Source: Massospora cicadina (Eukaryota; Entomophthoromycota; Entomophthoromycetes; Entomophthorales; Entomophthoraceae). From it: a DNA stretch of 64,000 bases. Shown one piece after another: positions 45,841 to 57,600 of this stretch. The first letter of the stretch is position 1, and the number at the start of each line of letters is the position of its first letter. The notes beneath the pieces are model-generated. The model searched no databases and had not been told where the DNA came from. It worked only from the letters and a program-made list of their open reading frames with translations. The DNA lies in contig JAKSZP010002665.1 in assembly GCA_022478985.1 (NCBI GenBank), positions 62,001 to 126,000 on the forward strand, read 5' to 3'. The position numbers were made by a program, and so were the translations under genes.

Positions 45841-47553
45841 GAAGCATCCATATATGCGACGCAGCATCCACCAACATGGCCGCCCGATACTTGGTCAATA
45901 CTGCCTTGAATATTTTGGGTGCATTGTGGATTCTATATGCCACAAGTTTGTGTTAAAGACACCCAATTGACATTTGAGGGTCATATACTGTTGGTGCTTG
46001 GGAGAAATGGGACCAAGTGGGATGAGTCAACCAGGTACAGTTTAGAGAAAGATTTTTATTTTCAACCATTGGATAAAAATCTTCCATAAGTGGCATGAGG
46101 TACAGATCTGGCTCTATAAAATTGCACTGAGTCAGTAGAATTCAACACAAGGGACGAAGCTCGTCGTTAGGTTTGGGTACCAGGAACATGAAAGAGACTA
46201 CATAAGAAAAACATGGAGAGATGAGATCATTCTCAAGCATGTCCTTTATGTATGTATCCATGGTTTTCTTAGCCTATGGGTATAGGTAGTATACAGAGTA
46301 CTCATGAGGAGCTTTGAACCCACTTAAAACTTAAAATAGAAGCCAAAAGGCTGGAGAAGATGGTGTGGAGTGGTAAGTAGAATCAATTATGTACAAAATG
46401 TTGGAACATTAATGGGAGTTTTATGGGTAATGGAGCCTTTGTGACTACCACTAGGAAATTTTCCTTTATTTGGTGTGGAGCTGAAATCCAGTAGCGCATA
46501 TGGTTTTTTAGGATGCAGAGAGATCAGACTAATTCCCATCTCAAAGTAAGGGGAATACTTGTACCACCACCTCATACCTAATATGATTTGCAAAGAAGAA
46601 TTTCCAAGGCATAGAAAGGATCTTCAAACCTATGATGGCTTGACGAAAAATTACTGGCTGTTGCCTCTCAGCTAAGCAAGATATTAGATATTTAAGCGAG
46701 CGTAACATCTTCAATCAGGTGTGATTGTCAGAAAATAATACATACCATGGTAAGTCAATAGATTTCTCTTTCATTCCAGTATCAACTAATGAGTCAACAG
46801 CCTCCATGGAAACTTTGCCTTACGTGTTTTACGCCTTGTGGTGAATAAGATAACAAAATAAGATTAATGTTTAGACCCTTTTTATAAGTTTTTAAGACTT
46901 AAAGGATTGGACTGCAAGTTGTATGGTTGTTCCTTGCCTTCAGTGGTGCAGGCCTTAAAGTTCCTCCTATGGAAGTAACAGTTTCAGGTGTGGACAAAAA
47001 CGCACTGGCGATTAGGTTCTCACTAGGAGCAAGGGTGCTTTGGTCGCTGAGGACAGGCTGTGTAGTGGGTCCTCTCTTGCATGAATCATAACCAATTGGT
47101 GCTCCGCCTGAGTAGCTAGGATATCTCCTCCTTCAACATGGCAACAAAAAAAGTAACTGTTGTAGCTCTTAATAGCTATGGGCCAAGTTCTGACAGAACA
47201 TATGAAGGAGCTGATTGAGAGGATCCCAGGCCAACCAGGCATGGTACAGAAGCATGCGACATAAATGATACTGGAAAAGTGTCTTGTTGTAATGATAGTA
47301 CAAAGGACTAGGCAACATCAAGAGACTCTTCCAGTGTGGTCATGCAATAAACCAGGTCAATATACTCCTCCAGCGAAAAAGGTAGGACAGTTTAGCTCGC
47401 TAGAAAGTTTATTACCCAGGCTACTAGTTTAGTGAGTAATGTAGAGATGAGCGCTTTAAGTTGCTCAAGTAAGGCTGTGAGAACCCAATGGCATGCTGAA
47501 AGCGCATGCACATATGGATTCAATTTCAGTTGTTACAAAGTAGTTTAGCCTCT
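45840..47553 (-). pseudogene. Element D: gag, protease and RT remnants (minus strand)
   Basis: On the minus strand: gag-like sequence (47540-46900), a protease end MQIILGMRWWYKYSPYFEMG (46593-46387, like the ILGM(R/D)WL end of gypsy proteases) and RT. RT shows FKAPHEYSVYYLYP (~46320), VPKPNDELRPLC (~46180) and YRIHNAPKIFKAVLTKY (~45940-45880). The catalytic YLDD box is not recognisable. Element C inserted at 47553 and separates the start of gag, which continues at 54909-55190. Confidence 0.65.
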
Positions 47554-48031
47554 TGTCAGGAAGTTGATATGACTGGATGATATGCTACCCATATTGGTGG
47601 ATTAAAGGGGAATTGAGATGAGTCTTAAGATTTATGAAAAGGGGATACATGAATTATAATCAAGCAAAATGGGGACATTCGGCGAATTGAGAGGATTTAC
47701 GCTGAGATTCAGTATGAATGAGAGCAACCTAAATAAGGAAGAAGAATAGAAGATACCAAGCCGAGGATGCATCTGGCTGGGGAATCAAGGATAAAGAGCC
47801 TGATGTAAGATTAAACGGGGATAGTATTTTATGAGGAAAAGAGGAGCGCAGAAAGGTCTGCGAGTTATTTAAAATAAAGGTAGAAATAAGGGGCAATAGC
47901 TCCAAATATATTTTATCAAGTTTTATTATAATAATTTGTGATCCTCATATCATTTGATTTGGTTGCTCAGTGGCTATACTCTGTACAAATCCAATTCAGT
48001 GACAGCGGACCCAGACGCCGAGAAATTTACA
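47554..48031 (+). repeat. 5' LTR of element C
   Basis: Starts 'tgtcaggaagttgatatgac', ends 'agaaatttaca'. A TATA-like 'ggataaagagcctg' near 47790 corresponds to 'ggtataaagagcctg' in the 3' LTR. Confidence 0.92.
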
Positions 48032-48032
48032 G

Positions 48033-48050
48033 TGGTGCTCACTACAGGGG
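48033..48050 (+). other. Primer-binding site of element C
   Basis: 'tggtgctcactacagggg' one base after the LTR; identical to element B. Confidence 0.88.
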
Positions 48051-48080
48051 CCACTTAGCAACTATAACGGGGAAAACACA

Positions 48081-50500
48081 ATGACGAATCATAATTCATT
48101 CCAACATAACCTGATTGGGTTCCAAGCATGGCATGCTGAAGAAGCCCAGGGGACATCTAACTCTGAAACAACATTATTTACTTTTACCAAACCAGTAGAT
48201 TATAAAATTATGATTACTGTGCAATTTGAGAATTGCCAGGAGCTGATGACTAACCAACACGGACGCTCCACAATGTGACTCCCCAACAACTAAGAATTAT
48301 TATGAAATAGTTGTTGCGCGGGTATTTCCTATATGAGGATGAGACTGGGGAAAATGCCATGAGTCTGTTCTATAACCAACGCAATCAAGAGAATTGATAT
48401 TGGATGTACATGTCTTATTTGGATACAACTACTTTGGGGTTAACTCGCCGCCTCAATACTCATGGAAATGAGGAATATTTAGTTGCTTATGTGCAACCTT
48501 CAATTCACCAGTTACTACATGTCCTGGCTCGCCATAACATTTAAAATTGGAGATGTAATGCGGTTTGCACAAGCACAACAGCATGATACTCGCCTCCTGC
48601 TTGACCACCTCAATCGTTCACTCTCAGAAATACAAGGGGCGCTTGCACAGATGGATCATCATATCGGGGATGTTTACCATCAATTGGACCTTCTAGTACC
48701 ACAGTTAAACTCAGAATTACCTCTAGTAATAAGAGAACTACTGGAACAGCATGGCCTATTTGCGGAGTGGATTCAGGACGTGACAACCTTGGGGAATAAT
48801 ACTGAGTGCTGTATGATGGAAATAGCTGAATGGGTGGAAGCTCTTGAAGCTGTGATTTCTCAGCTTAAGGAAAGAATGACCCTGATGGAACTGCAATTGG
48901 TGGCCCAAGTCGGCTCTCTATTGACAAAATTAGATCAACTCCTTATCAAATGTGATACCCAGAGAATGTCTGATAACGCGCTTATTTTTTTGTCAACGTC
49001 TACTGAGTATCTCCAACTCATTTGTTGAGTTACATGACTGGAAGTCATTAGTCAGGTGGAGCACCAACGAGCCTCCCCTCTTCCTATCAGTGAGACAAGA
49101 GAGTATGCAGACATGCAAGAGCACATTGATACCATTTGATGGGCCAATGAAGAATTGGTGCAGGAACAATCCTCCCTTGTTAACTAAATAAACAACGCCA
49201 ACCAGAAAGTGTAAAACGTAAGACAACAACAAACCTGCCTGCAGAATATAATCAAGGAAGTTCTTTCATGATTACAAACTATGGAACAAACACTGAATGA
49301 GGAAAAGAAATACTGCCAGGAATTGCAACAGCAATATGAAATGCTGTAACAAGAATGTCAGGATGGATGGTGTAGATGTGCTTCAGTTAAAGCGGAACAG
49401 CTGATTAGTGAACAGTTTGTGGGGTGTACTGAGCTGGGGGAAATGAGGCAGTTAGTGGTGACTTGGGGGAAGAATGTTATGGATCAGCAAACAAGTATCT
49501 GTCAGATGGTACAATGGACCCCCCACATGTCACCCCTTCTTCTGATTCCGCTTTGACGAGCTCAAGCTCAACTGGTCAGCGACATGATAACACACCAAAA
49601 AATGGTTCCCATAGTCACTCCAAAACCAATTCACCTGCCCCTTGCAGCAGAACCCAAGAGCCAAGTGAATTCATCCATATTGAAAGTTACCCCCTTTCAG
49701 TCATAGTGGAAACCTACACGGTTATTTTAAATGTTTCGAATTCTCTGTGGAAGGAGCTACCAATCAATGAAAAGTGAAGTTGTTGCTGTCCGCTTTAGAT
49801 GTGGAAAGCGCTGACCAATTGACCTGCTATCTTCCAAATAGCTCGGTGTCTTATGCACAAGTAAAAGCAATTGTTATCCGGCTGTTCAGAAACGCTAACA
49901 AGATGTCTCAACAGAAAGCCAAATTTATGACTATATAGTTTAACCAAAATGAGAACCTGTCAGAATTTGCTGAGCGGTTTTTGGTGGAAGCTCACGTTTT
50001 ACTTGGGGCTAATATTTTAACCACTGAGGATGTAGGTATAGCAATGACAGCAGCGGTCAAACCATATTAGGAACTATATAACGCTATGTCCCATGTGTTA
50101 GATGGGGATAGCGGCCTCATTCAAATTGTGAACGCCTTACATTGACTCTCTGCCTCAAACAGCACCCTCAACGTAGCCCAAAAACCATCCGTTGCCCCTG
50201 CTCCATCCTTTTCTGAATATAGGCCGCAGTGACTGGGTTATCAGCTGCTGGAACATAATTGTCCCTCATATGAGTCAGTAAACCCTTTCCAGCCCATGTA
50301 AGCTTCACCAGTTTGACCTTGACCATGGAACCTTACCAGCAATTTCCAACCTGGTCCTTCTAGTCCAAATTATATACATGCACCTTTTATCAACACTTGC
50401 TTCCATTGCGGACAAAGAGGGCATTATGCAGCTAATTGCCCTAACAAACCACAAGTCTACACAATGCCAACTATGATAACTGAGAAGGGAAAATCTTGAG
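48081..50500 (+). pseudogene. Element C gag
   Basis: An N-terminal piece (48081-48278) is followed by a long coiled-coil-like part (48483-49028: LNRSLSEIQGALAQMDHHIG and QLKERMTLMELQLVAQVGSLL). The capsid part around 49790-50145 has NQNENLSEFAERFLVEAHVL. The zinc knuckle CFHCGQRGHYAANC at 50398-50439 is a perfect CX2CX4HX4C. The best-kept frame still holds stops, so it cannot be translated in one piece. Role: particle formation and RNA binding. Confidence 0.8.
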
Positions 50501-50576
50501 CTGAGTAGAGATGGGATGCTCTACCTCCGCTAAGCTCAATTCACTTGTCCCTAACACTTGCCAAACCACTTTATGA

Positions 50577-51173
50577 GTGGAAATCGACCCTCAATTGGAC
50601 TATTTGTTATACCAGCAGCTTTCGTTGGATACCCCTGCTTCTGCTTCTGGGAGTAAGAGTTCACCTAATTGGGCTGAGTTCCGCCAAGATGTGCAGAAGC
50701 CATATGCATGGCAGATACTGAAACAGACTGGCACCAGCATTGCGGATTCTTCGCTAAACGTTACTCCTTTAGTAGGGGTTAATGTAGCTATTTGGGTGGG
50801 AAAAATTGCTAGTAAGTATCCTCAGGTCGGCAAGGGTATTTCTTCCTTTTTGAGTAACACAAAGCCCTTGAACGTACAAGTAATAAACACTGATGGTTTT
50901 TCTTACTTGGAATGCATTTATTGTGACATATTCGTTCAAAACACAAAAATCCGCGCTATCATAGACATGGGAGCACCTGTGAACATAGTCTCCACCCATT
51001 TAGTGGCTAAATTTATGTTGAAACTGGATGTGGACCATCGAGTAGTATATGGGACAGCAGGAATGCATAGCACTGTGTCAGAAGGAGCATATAGCGCATT
51101 GCCTCTACAATTGGGGTCAGTCCAGGTGTCTGCTCCGGCGGTGGTTTTCCAAATAACCACTACAATATGTTAA
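50577..51173 (+). pseudogene. Element C aspartic protease region
   Basis: A 198-codon open frame. The loop AIIDMGAPVNIVSTHL has DMG (50964-50972) where DTG/DSG is expected; catalytic Asp is kept. Then EGAYSALPLQLGSVQVSAPAVVF follows, after which the frame is lost (ITTTIC-stop); the usual end ...ILIGAAFMRKF continues in another frame (51160-51200). The N-terminal ~100 residues link from gag. Confidence 0.78.
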
Positions 51174-51285
51174 TCGGCGCAGCTTTCATGAGGAAATTTT
51201 GGCGTTGTGATAGATATGGCAGAAGAAACCCTTACTATGTTCAGCCAACAGATTCCAGTATATTTTTCCTCATGGTGGAATCCCA

Positions 51286-54200
51286 ATGGATCCAGTCCAC
51301 TCTGGTCAAGTCAATCTAGCATACACTGACAGAGTGATCCCTGTTCACTACCAGCAACTGAGTCAGTGGACCAAGATCCTCCCCAATAAGATATATGAGT
51401 ACAAAGGAATTCCGCTTCAAGTAACGCGCCCTTTAAGCTTACCGTTGGGACACCAGGGCATAATTGGGACTGGGCTCGAAATCAAAGTCCCTAAGGAGCT
51501 TTATGGAGAAATCCTGGCGCCTCAGCAGCACTCGTGGCTTTATCCACATGTGGCTCTGGGGTTATTGTTTCCTGGGAATGAGGAGGTGAAGGTGATGCTT
51601 GCAAACCTACAGAAGGAGACAATAACAATCAGGTGGCACCAAGTGGTGGCTTGCCTACACTTCATCACTATTGGGGAAGTTCGACATATTCATGACTTTA
51701 GCTCATGGGAAGATCTTGGACTACTGGCTCACTCCTCATTTGGCATAAAGACTGTAGTTCCGCGTGAAGCGCTCACGGGACTATCAGTGGATCAGAAAGA
51801 TAAGGCTATGGCATTATTTGAGAAGTACAGGGATATTATTGCAAATAATGATAATGACTTGGGGTGCGCTCAAGGGGTGGTACATCGTATTGATATAGGG
51901 GATCACCCTCCCATTTGTTCACGTCCTATTAGACGTTCTAGATCAATGGAAGAGGTTGTCTCCGACGAAGTGGATAAGCTTATTGAGCAAGGGTTGCTAG
52001 AGCCATCAAACAGTCCCTGGGCATCACCTGTGCTCATTGTAAAGAGAAAAGAATGGCTCAAATTGGGTGTTTATTGACTATTGTAAACTCAATGATGTCA
52101 TGTAGAAGGATTCTTACCCTCTTCCACGGATGAATGATGCATTAGACCAATTGGATGGGGAGAACTATTTTCCGCCATGGATCTGATCTTGGGGTACTGG
52201 AAGATTGAATTGCCATTAACAGAATTGGGAGAAATGTGCGACTATCACCTTGAGAGGGTTGTTCCAGCCAACGCGCATGCCTCAAGGATTGTGTAACACT
52301 CTGGCTACATTCCAGTGTGCCATGGATACGACTTTAGGTGATTTAAAGCTGTCCTACATCTTAGTTTAACTTGATGACATCAATGTGTTTTTGCGGATGT
52401 TTACAGAGCATCTGGCCCACTTGGAGCAAGTTTTAAGCGCCTCGCTGCCACTAATATCAAAAAAAAGCCTTGAAAGTGCCATTTCTTTAAAGAACAATTG
52501 GAATACCTTGGTTTTATTGTGGATTTAAATGGGCTTAAACCACAGCTGGCTAAAGTGGAAGTGATAGGCAAGATGACTCAGCCAGGAAATAAGTGGGACA
52601 TTCAGGTGTTTCTGAGAATAGTTGGGTATTATCGACGGTTCATTTCCAAATTCAGCTGCATTGGGGTCCCGCTTTTCGAGCTATTAAAGAAAAACGCACC
52701 TTTTGATTGGATGGAATGATGCCAGAACAATTATGATGTATTCCATACCGCATTAGCAAGTGCACCCATTTTGTAATACCCCAACTTTGATAAGCCATTC
52801 ATAGTACAAATGGATGCATCCCTAGCTGCTATTTGGGCAGTATTATCCCATAAGGATGATGATGGTGTGGAACATCCTGTCACATTCTGTAGTCGGAGCT
52901 TGAACTGTCACTAATGAAACTACACTGTAACCAAGCGGGAGTATTTAGCTGTGATCTACGCTTACAAACAATTTTAAGTGTATTTTTCATGGGGTAAGAT
53001 TTCAAGTAGTGACAGATCACGCTTCCTTGTGCTGGCTACAGAATCTGTGTGAACCGGAAGGACAGCTCACACGTTGAGCTCTGAAGCTGCAAGGATACAA
53101 TTTTGAGATTTTTACATCAACCTGGGGCAAAACATCAAAATGTGGATTGTCTGTCTTGATTGCCCATGGTTGCTATCACAGCGGATCTAGCTGATATAAT
53201 GTATGAAAAGATGGTGGTGAACAAATACCAGGATGAGCTGCCGCAGGTGATCAAGTGCTTGATGGACTCAGGGAGGGTACCTTTGTATGGGGAGGAGAAT
53301 TATACGAGCGAATTGGAGACTTGATGCTGAAATTTCCTAAGCCTTCGAATATAGACCCTCAATAATTATGGATGCTCATTGGGCTGTAGGCCATGGAGGA
53401 TTGTGGAAGATGCTAGAGTTTTTGTGACCCCAATAATTATAGGAAAGCATGCATTATGACATATTGGAAACAGTGCGCTGTTGCCATCAGTGTCAAGTCA
53501 AAAAAGCTTTCTGTAAGAAAACCACCTATCAATTAGTGAAGCCCCAGTTCGCATGGCACATCATTTCCATTGATGTAGTGGGAACTCTGCTGAATAGCAC
53601 CAATTGATCCAAGTATATATTCGTTGCCATCAATCATTTGACTTTATAGGTGAGGCCAGGGCTATTAGTGATTTAGGCGCGGTCACCACTGGCAAGTTTA
53701 TTATGGAGTGTATTATACAGTGGCACGGCTGCCCGCAGTTCATCCTGACAGACAATGGAACCAACTTTACTTTGCATATCCTGTCAAAGCTAAATGAGTT
53801 GATGGCGATTCGCGGGGTTTTGACCACCCCCTATCATCTGGAATCAAATGGGATGGTGGAGCGAGTCAACGGAACCCTAGTGAACATACTCCACAAATTA
53901 ATAATGGACCAGCCCTCAGAATGGAGTGCTCTTCTACCTACTGCTGTGTTTGCTTATAATATCAGCTGTCATTCTGCCACTGGTAAGAGTCCCTTTCAAC
54001 TGCTGTATGGTCAAGATCTGGCTCTGCATGTCTTGCTATATTCATGTATAGAGGACACTGGTGGTGTGAATCCTCAGTGATATCTGAGACAACTCATGGA
54101 TACATTGATCAAGTTGCAAATGGAAGCCTACTCCACCAGATTGGCCAAGAAAATTTGTGACCAGGCGGCTGACCAGAAGCGCCGGAGCGGACTTCTATCA

Positions 54201-54359
54201 TTTGCTGTAGGGAATTATGTTTTATTATATGACCAGCATGGATTTGGACAAAAAAATAAGCTCTCCAACATTTGGGTCGGCCTGTTTGATATTATTGAGA
54301 AGACTGGCATAGATGTCTACACAATTAAGGAACCTGCTGGGGGTCATATTATCAACTGA
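51286..54359 (+). pseudogene. Element C RT - RNase H - integrase
   Basis: The linker and RT N-terminus are open for 263 codons (51286-52077), ending with VSDEVDKLIEQGLLEPSNSP and WASPVLIVKRK. RT: MPQGLCNTLATFQCAMD (~52275) and LDDINVF with a stop in place of Tyr (DD at 52373-52378). RNase H: YYRRFISKFSCIGVPLFELL, IVQMDASLAAIWAVLSH, TKREYLAVIYAYKQF. Integrase: HHCC part (~53370-53510), IDVVG, then an open frame (53604-54080) with LTDNGTNFT and HLESNGMVERVNGTL, so the D-D-E triad is complete. A stop at 54080 precedes the C-terminus (to 54359). Confidence 0.87.
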
Positions 54360-54429
54360 GTCCATGCAAAGTTCCTTTGAGCATACAAACAGTAAGAGCC
54401 TATCATCCAGTCAACGTGGGGGGTGGTAA

Positions 54430-54908
54430 TGTCAGGAATTTGATATGACTGGATGATATACTACCCATATTGGTGGATCGAAGGGGAATTGAGATGAGTC
54501 TCAAGATTTATGAAAAGGGGATACACAAATTATAATTGAGCAAAATGAGGACATTCAGCAAATTGAGAGGATTTATACCAAGATTTGGTACAAACAAGAG
54601 TAACTCAAAAAAGGAAGAAGATAAGAAGGTACCAAGCCAAGGATGCATCTGGCTGGGGAATCGAGGTATAAAGAGCCTGATGGAAGATTAAAAAGGGATA
54701 GTCTTTTATGAGAAAAAGAGGAGCGCAGAAAGGTCCGCAAGTCATTTAAAATAAAGGTAGAAATAAGGGGCGATAGCTCCATATATATTTTATCAAGCTT
54801 TATTATAAGAATCGGTGATCCTCAGATTGTTCAATTTGGTTGCTCGGTGGCTATACCCTGTGCAAATCCAATTCATTGACAGCGGACCCAGACGCTAAGA
54901 AATTTACA
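54430..54908 (+). repeat. 3' LTR of element C
   Basis: Starts 'tgtcaggaatttgatatgac', ends 'agaaatttaca'. It has a better TATA (ggtataaagag near 54665) than the 5' LTR. Confidence 0.92.
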
Positions 54909-55190
54909 TCTCTTATGGGTTCAGGGTAGCACAGTGTTGATTCCCAACAGCAAAACATGACTACATGAAGTGGACGAGGAGTAGGTGCAAAGCAATGGAG
55001 AACTTTCAAAAATACTAAGAGGAAAGAGAATACTACCATCATACCACTGTGGTGATGGCAAACCATGCAGGGAGGCTCACGGGCTTAGGAGATTGCAAAG
55101 CATTTATAAATAGAGGCAAAGTTTAATTTTATATTGTAATTTCAAGATCTTCTTCCATAAGTTGCTGTGAAAGGCTATTGGGTAAGAACG
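54909..55190 (-). pseudogene. Element D gag, 5' part
   Basis: The minus-strand frame 55066-54909 (MVVFSFLLVFLKVLHCFAPT) runs into the element C insertion and continues after 47553. The content is poorly conserved; assignment rests mainly on the split position. Confidence 0.4.
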
Positions 55191-56210
55191 CTCACATGTG
55201 TTTCCAGGTCAAAATTGTGCTCAGAATCAAATAATGGCAATAAATCTCATAACTCATACAATGGGTGGTAAGATTGCTGACAGGAGATAAGCATATACAC
55301 AATACTAAAAGTGCTAGTTGCCAATGCTTCAGAATGTAATACAAAATGTGGCAACAGTTTTTGAATATTTGAGGACCTAATTTTAATTTTAGGACTGATC
55401 CAATAAGGTGAATTAACAAGCTTATATTTAGAAAGTAGGAAAGAAAACAATCAATAAAAGGAGGAATCGCTATTGTTACTCTCCAGCAATAATTCATATG
55501 TTGAGTGAGTATAAATTAAAAATAACTAGTTTAGTTACATAAAACTTACTAAGAATCACAAAACAGGATTTAAATCCAAGTTTATGAGGAACTACACCAA
55601 TTGGTTATCCATCAGAGCAGTGTTCAAGGGTCATCATTTTTGCTTTTAAAAATTCCTACTCAATGGATCAGTAGCTTGAGAGTCAGTATTCTTGTAATTA
55701 GTTGCTATTTTTATAGTATTAGTCTTATGAGGCATATTTATCCACCTTATGTAATCATGAATGCATCAACTTTCCACCTGGTTTTAAACTCTTTAATGTT
55801 AGTTTCAAATCAATTCAAAGCTATTAAATTTATTGGAATTGGAGCCTAAATTGCTTTAATTTTTTCAATTATATAAGCAAACTTACATCCAGGAAGAACC
55901 TATATTGTGAAACCTTTTTATGCGGCCCTACATGGAGAATAACTGCTATATATTCTCCTCATGCTTTGGACTTGACCACTCAAAGCAGAAAGTGCTTTTC
56001 CCTAGACGTCAAAGTGGCCTCTGACTTTCCTACCTCCAGCGCCCCTACCACCTGTTCATAAAAATTTTAAGTGGGCTCAATCATCCATCAACCTCCCTCA
56101 ACTGCTGTGTGTGCAGCTCTTCTTGCGTGATCCAATATGAGCTAAGATTTTTAATATTCTAAGAAGAACATTAAAGCTCAAGCTTCAGTCAAATTACATT
56201 AGTCAGTAGT
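55191..56210. other. Unassigned AT-rich stretch
   Basis: The minus-strand frame 55192-55497 (101 codons, Leu/Ile/Cys-rich) does not resemble a known family and is probably chance. The 3' LTR of element G and the 5' LTR of element D should lie here but I could not place their ends. Confidence 0.35.
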
Positions 56211-56710
56211 TTGCAGGCCATTTGCTTAATCCCCAATCTAATCATCTCCCATCGCTTTCTCAAGTTTGCCCATCTCAATCCATTCAAATCTCTTAAGTGG
56301 GTGGATGATGCCAAACAGCCTTATGCTGTAAACCTCAAGTTTTTTTCCCAATTTCTTTCATCTGCCTACCAATCCTGCTCCCCAGTTCCTCTTCCACCCA
56401 TAAAAGGGCTTCCCTATGTATAAGGCCCACTATCAGCTTGCTGTTAAAAAGTTTATTGGCTCCACCAACACACTCCTCTTCCAATACCTCCACGTGGCCA
56501 TAAAGCCACTTATCAACAATATTCTTGTCACAATTTAAAGCTGACTTCCCTGAGGAGGCAAGAGATGAGATTGAGGAGCTCACATCTTCCATGAAAAGCT
56601 CATGTGCCTATGTAGCTAAGACATTTCTGTTTGACTACCAATACTAAAAAACCTAATAAAGAATTATAACCCTTTTCTTGTGTGCCTGAGCTGTTAAAAT
56701 AAGCTGAAAC
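56211..56710 (+). pseudogene. Antisense gene of element G (conserved with element B)
   Basis: On the plus strand, opposite to the minus-strand element G, the frame ending near 56700 contains QFKADFPEEARDEIEELTSS (56531-56590), then SSCAYVAKTFLFDYQY, a stop, KT and ITLFLCA. This lines up with the element B antisense protein. An upstream part (APPTHSSSNTSTW) also fits (APANTLLLQHLRG in B). Several stops are present after the conserved core. It lies beyond integrase towards the expected 3' LTR of G. The minus-strand 85-codon frame 56335-56592 is its shadow. Confidence 0.65.
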
Positions 56711-57600
56711 TCATCTTGCTCATATTTGAGACTATACACACCGCATGCATCCTCAATGAGCTAAATTTAACATTCTTCCACCTTCTTCCCCATTCCATTT
56801 GTGCCCCAACTCCAGTTCAATCTGTTCTCACATATAACCTCAGGTTCACATTATATGAAGATCCCTGACCCCTTCCCCGTCTGTTATAGCCGCTTAGATT
56901 AGCTGCTGCAGCCCCATATTGGGCTTTAATCTGTGATATTTTATCTTTACATATAAAAACGCTTACTGCCCTCTCTTAGGTTGGTCCTCACTAGTAATAT
57001 AATAAATGTAAGTCCATACTTACACTATTGATAATTTATATAGATTTTTTAGCATATTTCAAAAAATAACTTTCAGTCATCTAGATAATCAATTAAATGA
57101 GTATAATATCAAGGAGACAATCATACCAAGAAATCTAATCCTAAGTTTCTAACTCATGGGCTATATCATAAAGCACCTGATTTTTATTCCAAATTTATGT
57201 ATTATATACTATTATACTAGTAATATTTTAGCTACTTGACAATGACCCAAGCTATAATGACCAAAGCCACCAAATTGGCCAGAGTTATAGTGATTAGAAA
57301 ATGCAAGCAAAAGCAATTGCCAAGTTGGACCAAACAGATATTTTACCTAAGTAAAAAACAGGCCGTGAAATATGGCTCAAAAAATGTTATTATAACAAGA
57401 TGGGACTGTTAGATTTTGCACTATCTGAGCTCAGGTACTTTAAAGGCGTTGATTTTTTAAATCTAAGTTTCTAGTGACTTCTTAGAGAGATTTTTTGCTA
57501 AGGAATGAACAATAAAACTTCAACATATTAAGTTAAATAAAAACTGATCTGTATTAGAGATATTTTCATTATTAAAAAAGATTATACATAGGGTGTGATT
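56711..57600. other. AT-rich stretch within element G, no gene seen
   Basis: Between the antisense gene and the decayed end of G pol. No conserved protein, RNA gene or repeat unit was found. Confidence 0.4.

Larger units (their letters stand above)
47549..54913 (+). mobile_element. Ty3/gypsy element C, complete, 7.4 kb
   Basis: LTRs at 47554-48031 and 54430-54908 enclose PBS, gag, protease, RT, RNase H and integrase. Flanks CCTCT (47549-47553) and TCTCT (54909-54913) form a duplication with one change. The two LTRs agree at roughly nine of ten positions by eye. A purine-rich tract 'ggggggtggtaa' precedes the 3' LTR. It is inserted into element D gag. It has no antisense gene: only ~70 bp separate pol from the 3' LTR. 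Confidence 0.93.

Noticed and set aside
48033..48050. Possible tRNA gene at the 'tggtgctcactacagggg' sites
   Set aside because: Only the 3'-end complement is present directly after an LTR; no cloverleaf follows, so these are primer-binding sites.
55192..55497. 101-codon minus-strand frame, Leu/Ile/Cys-rich
   Set aside because: No family resemblance and AT-rich composition; a chance frame is more likely.
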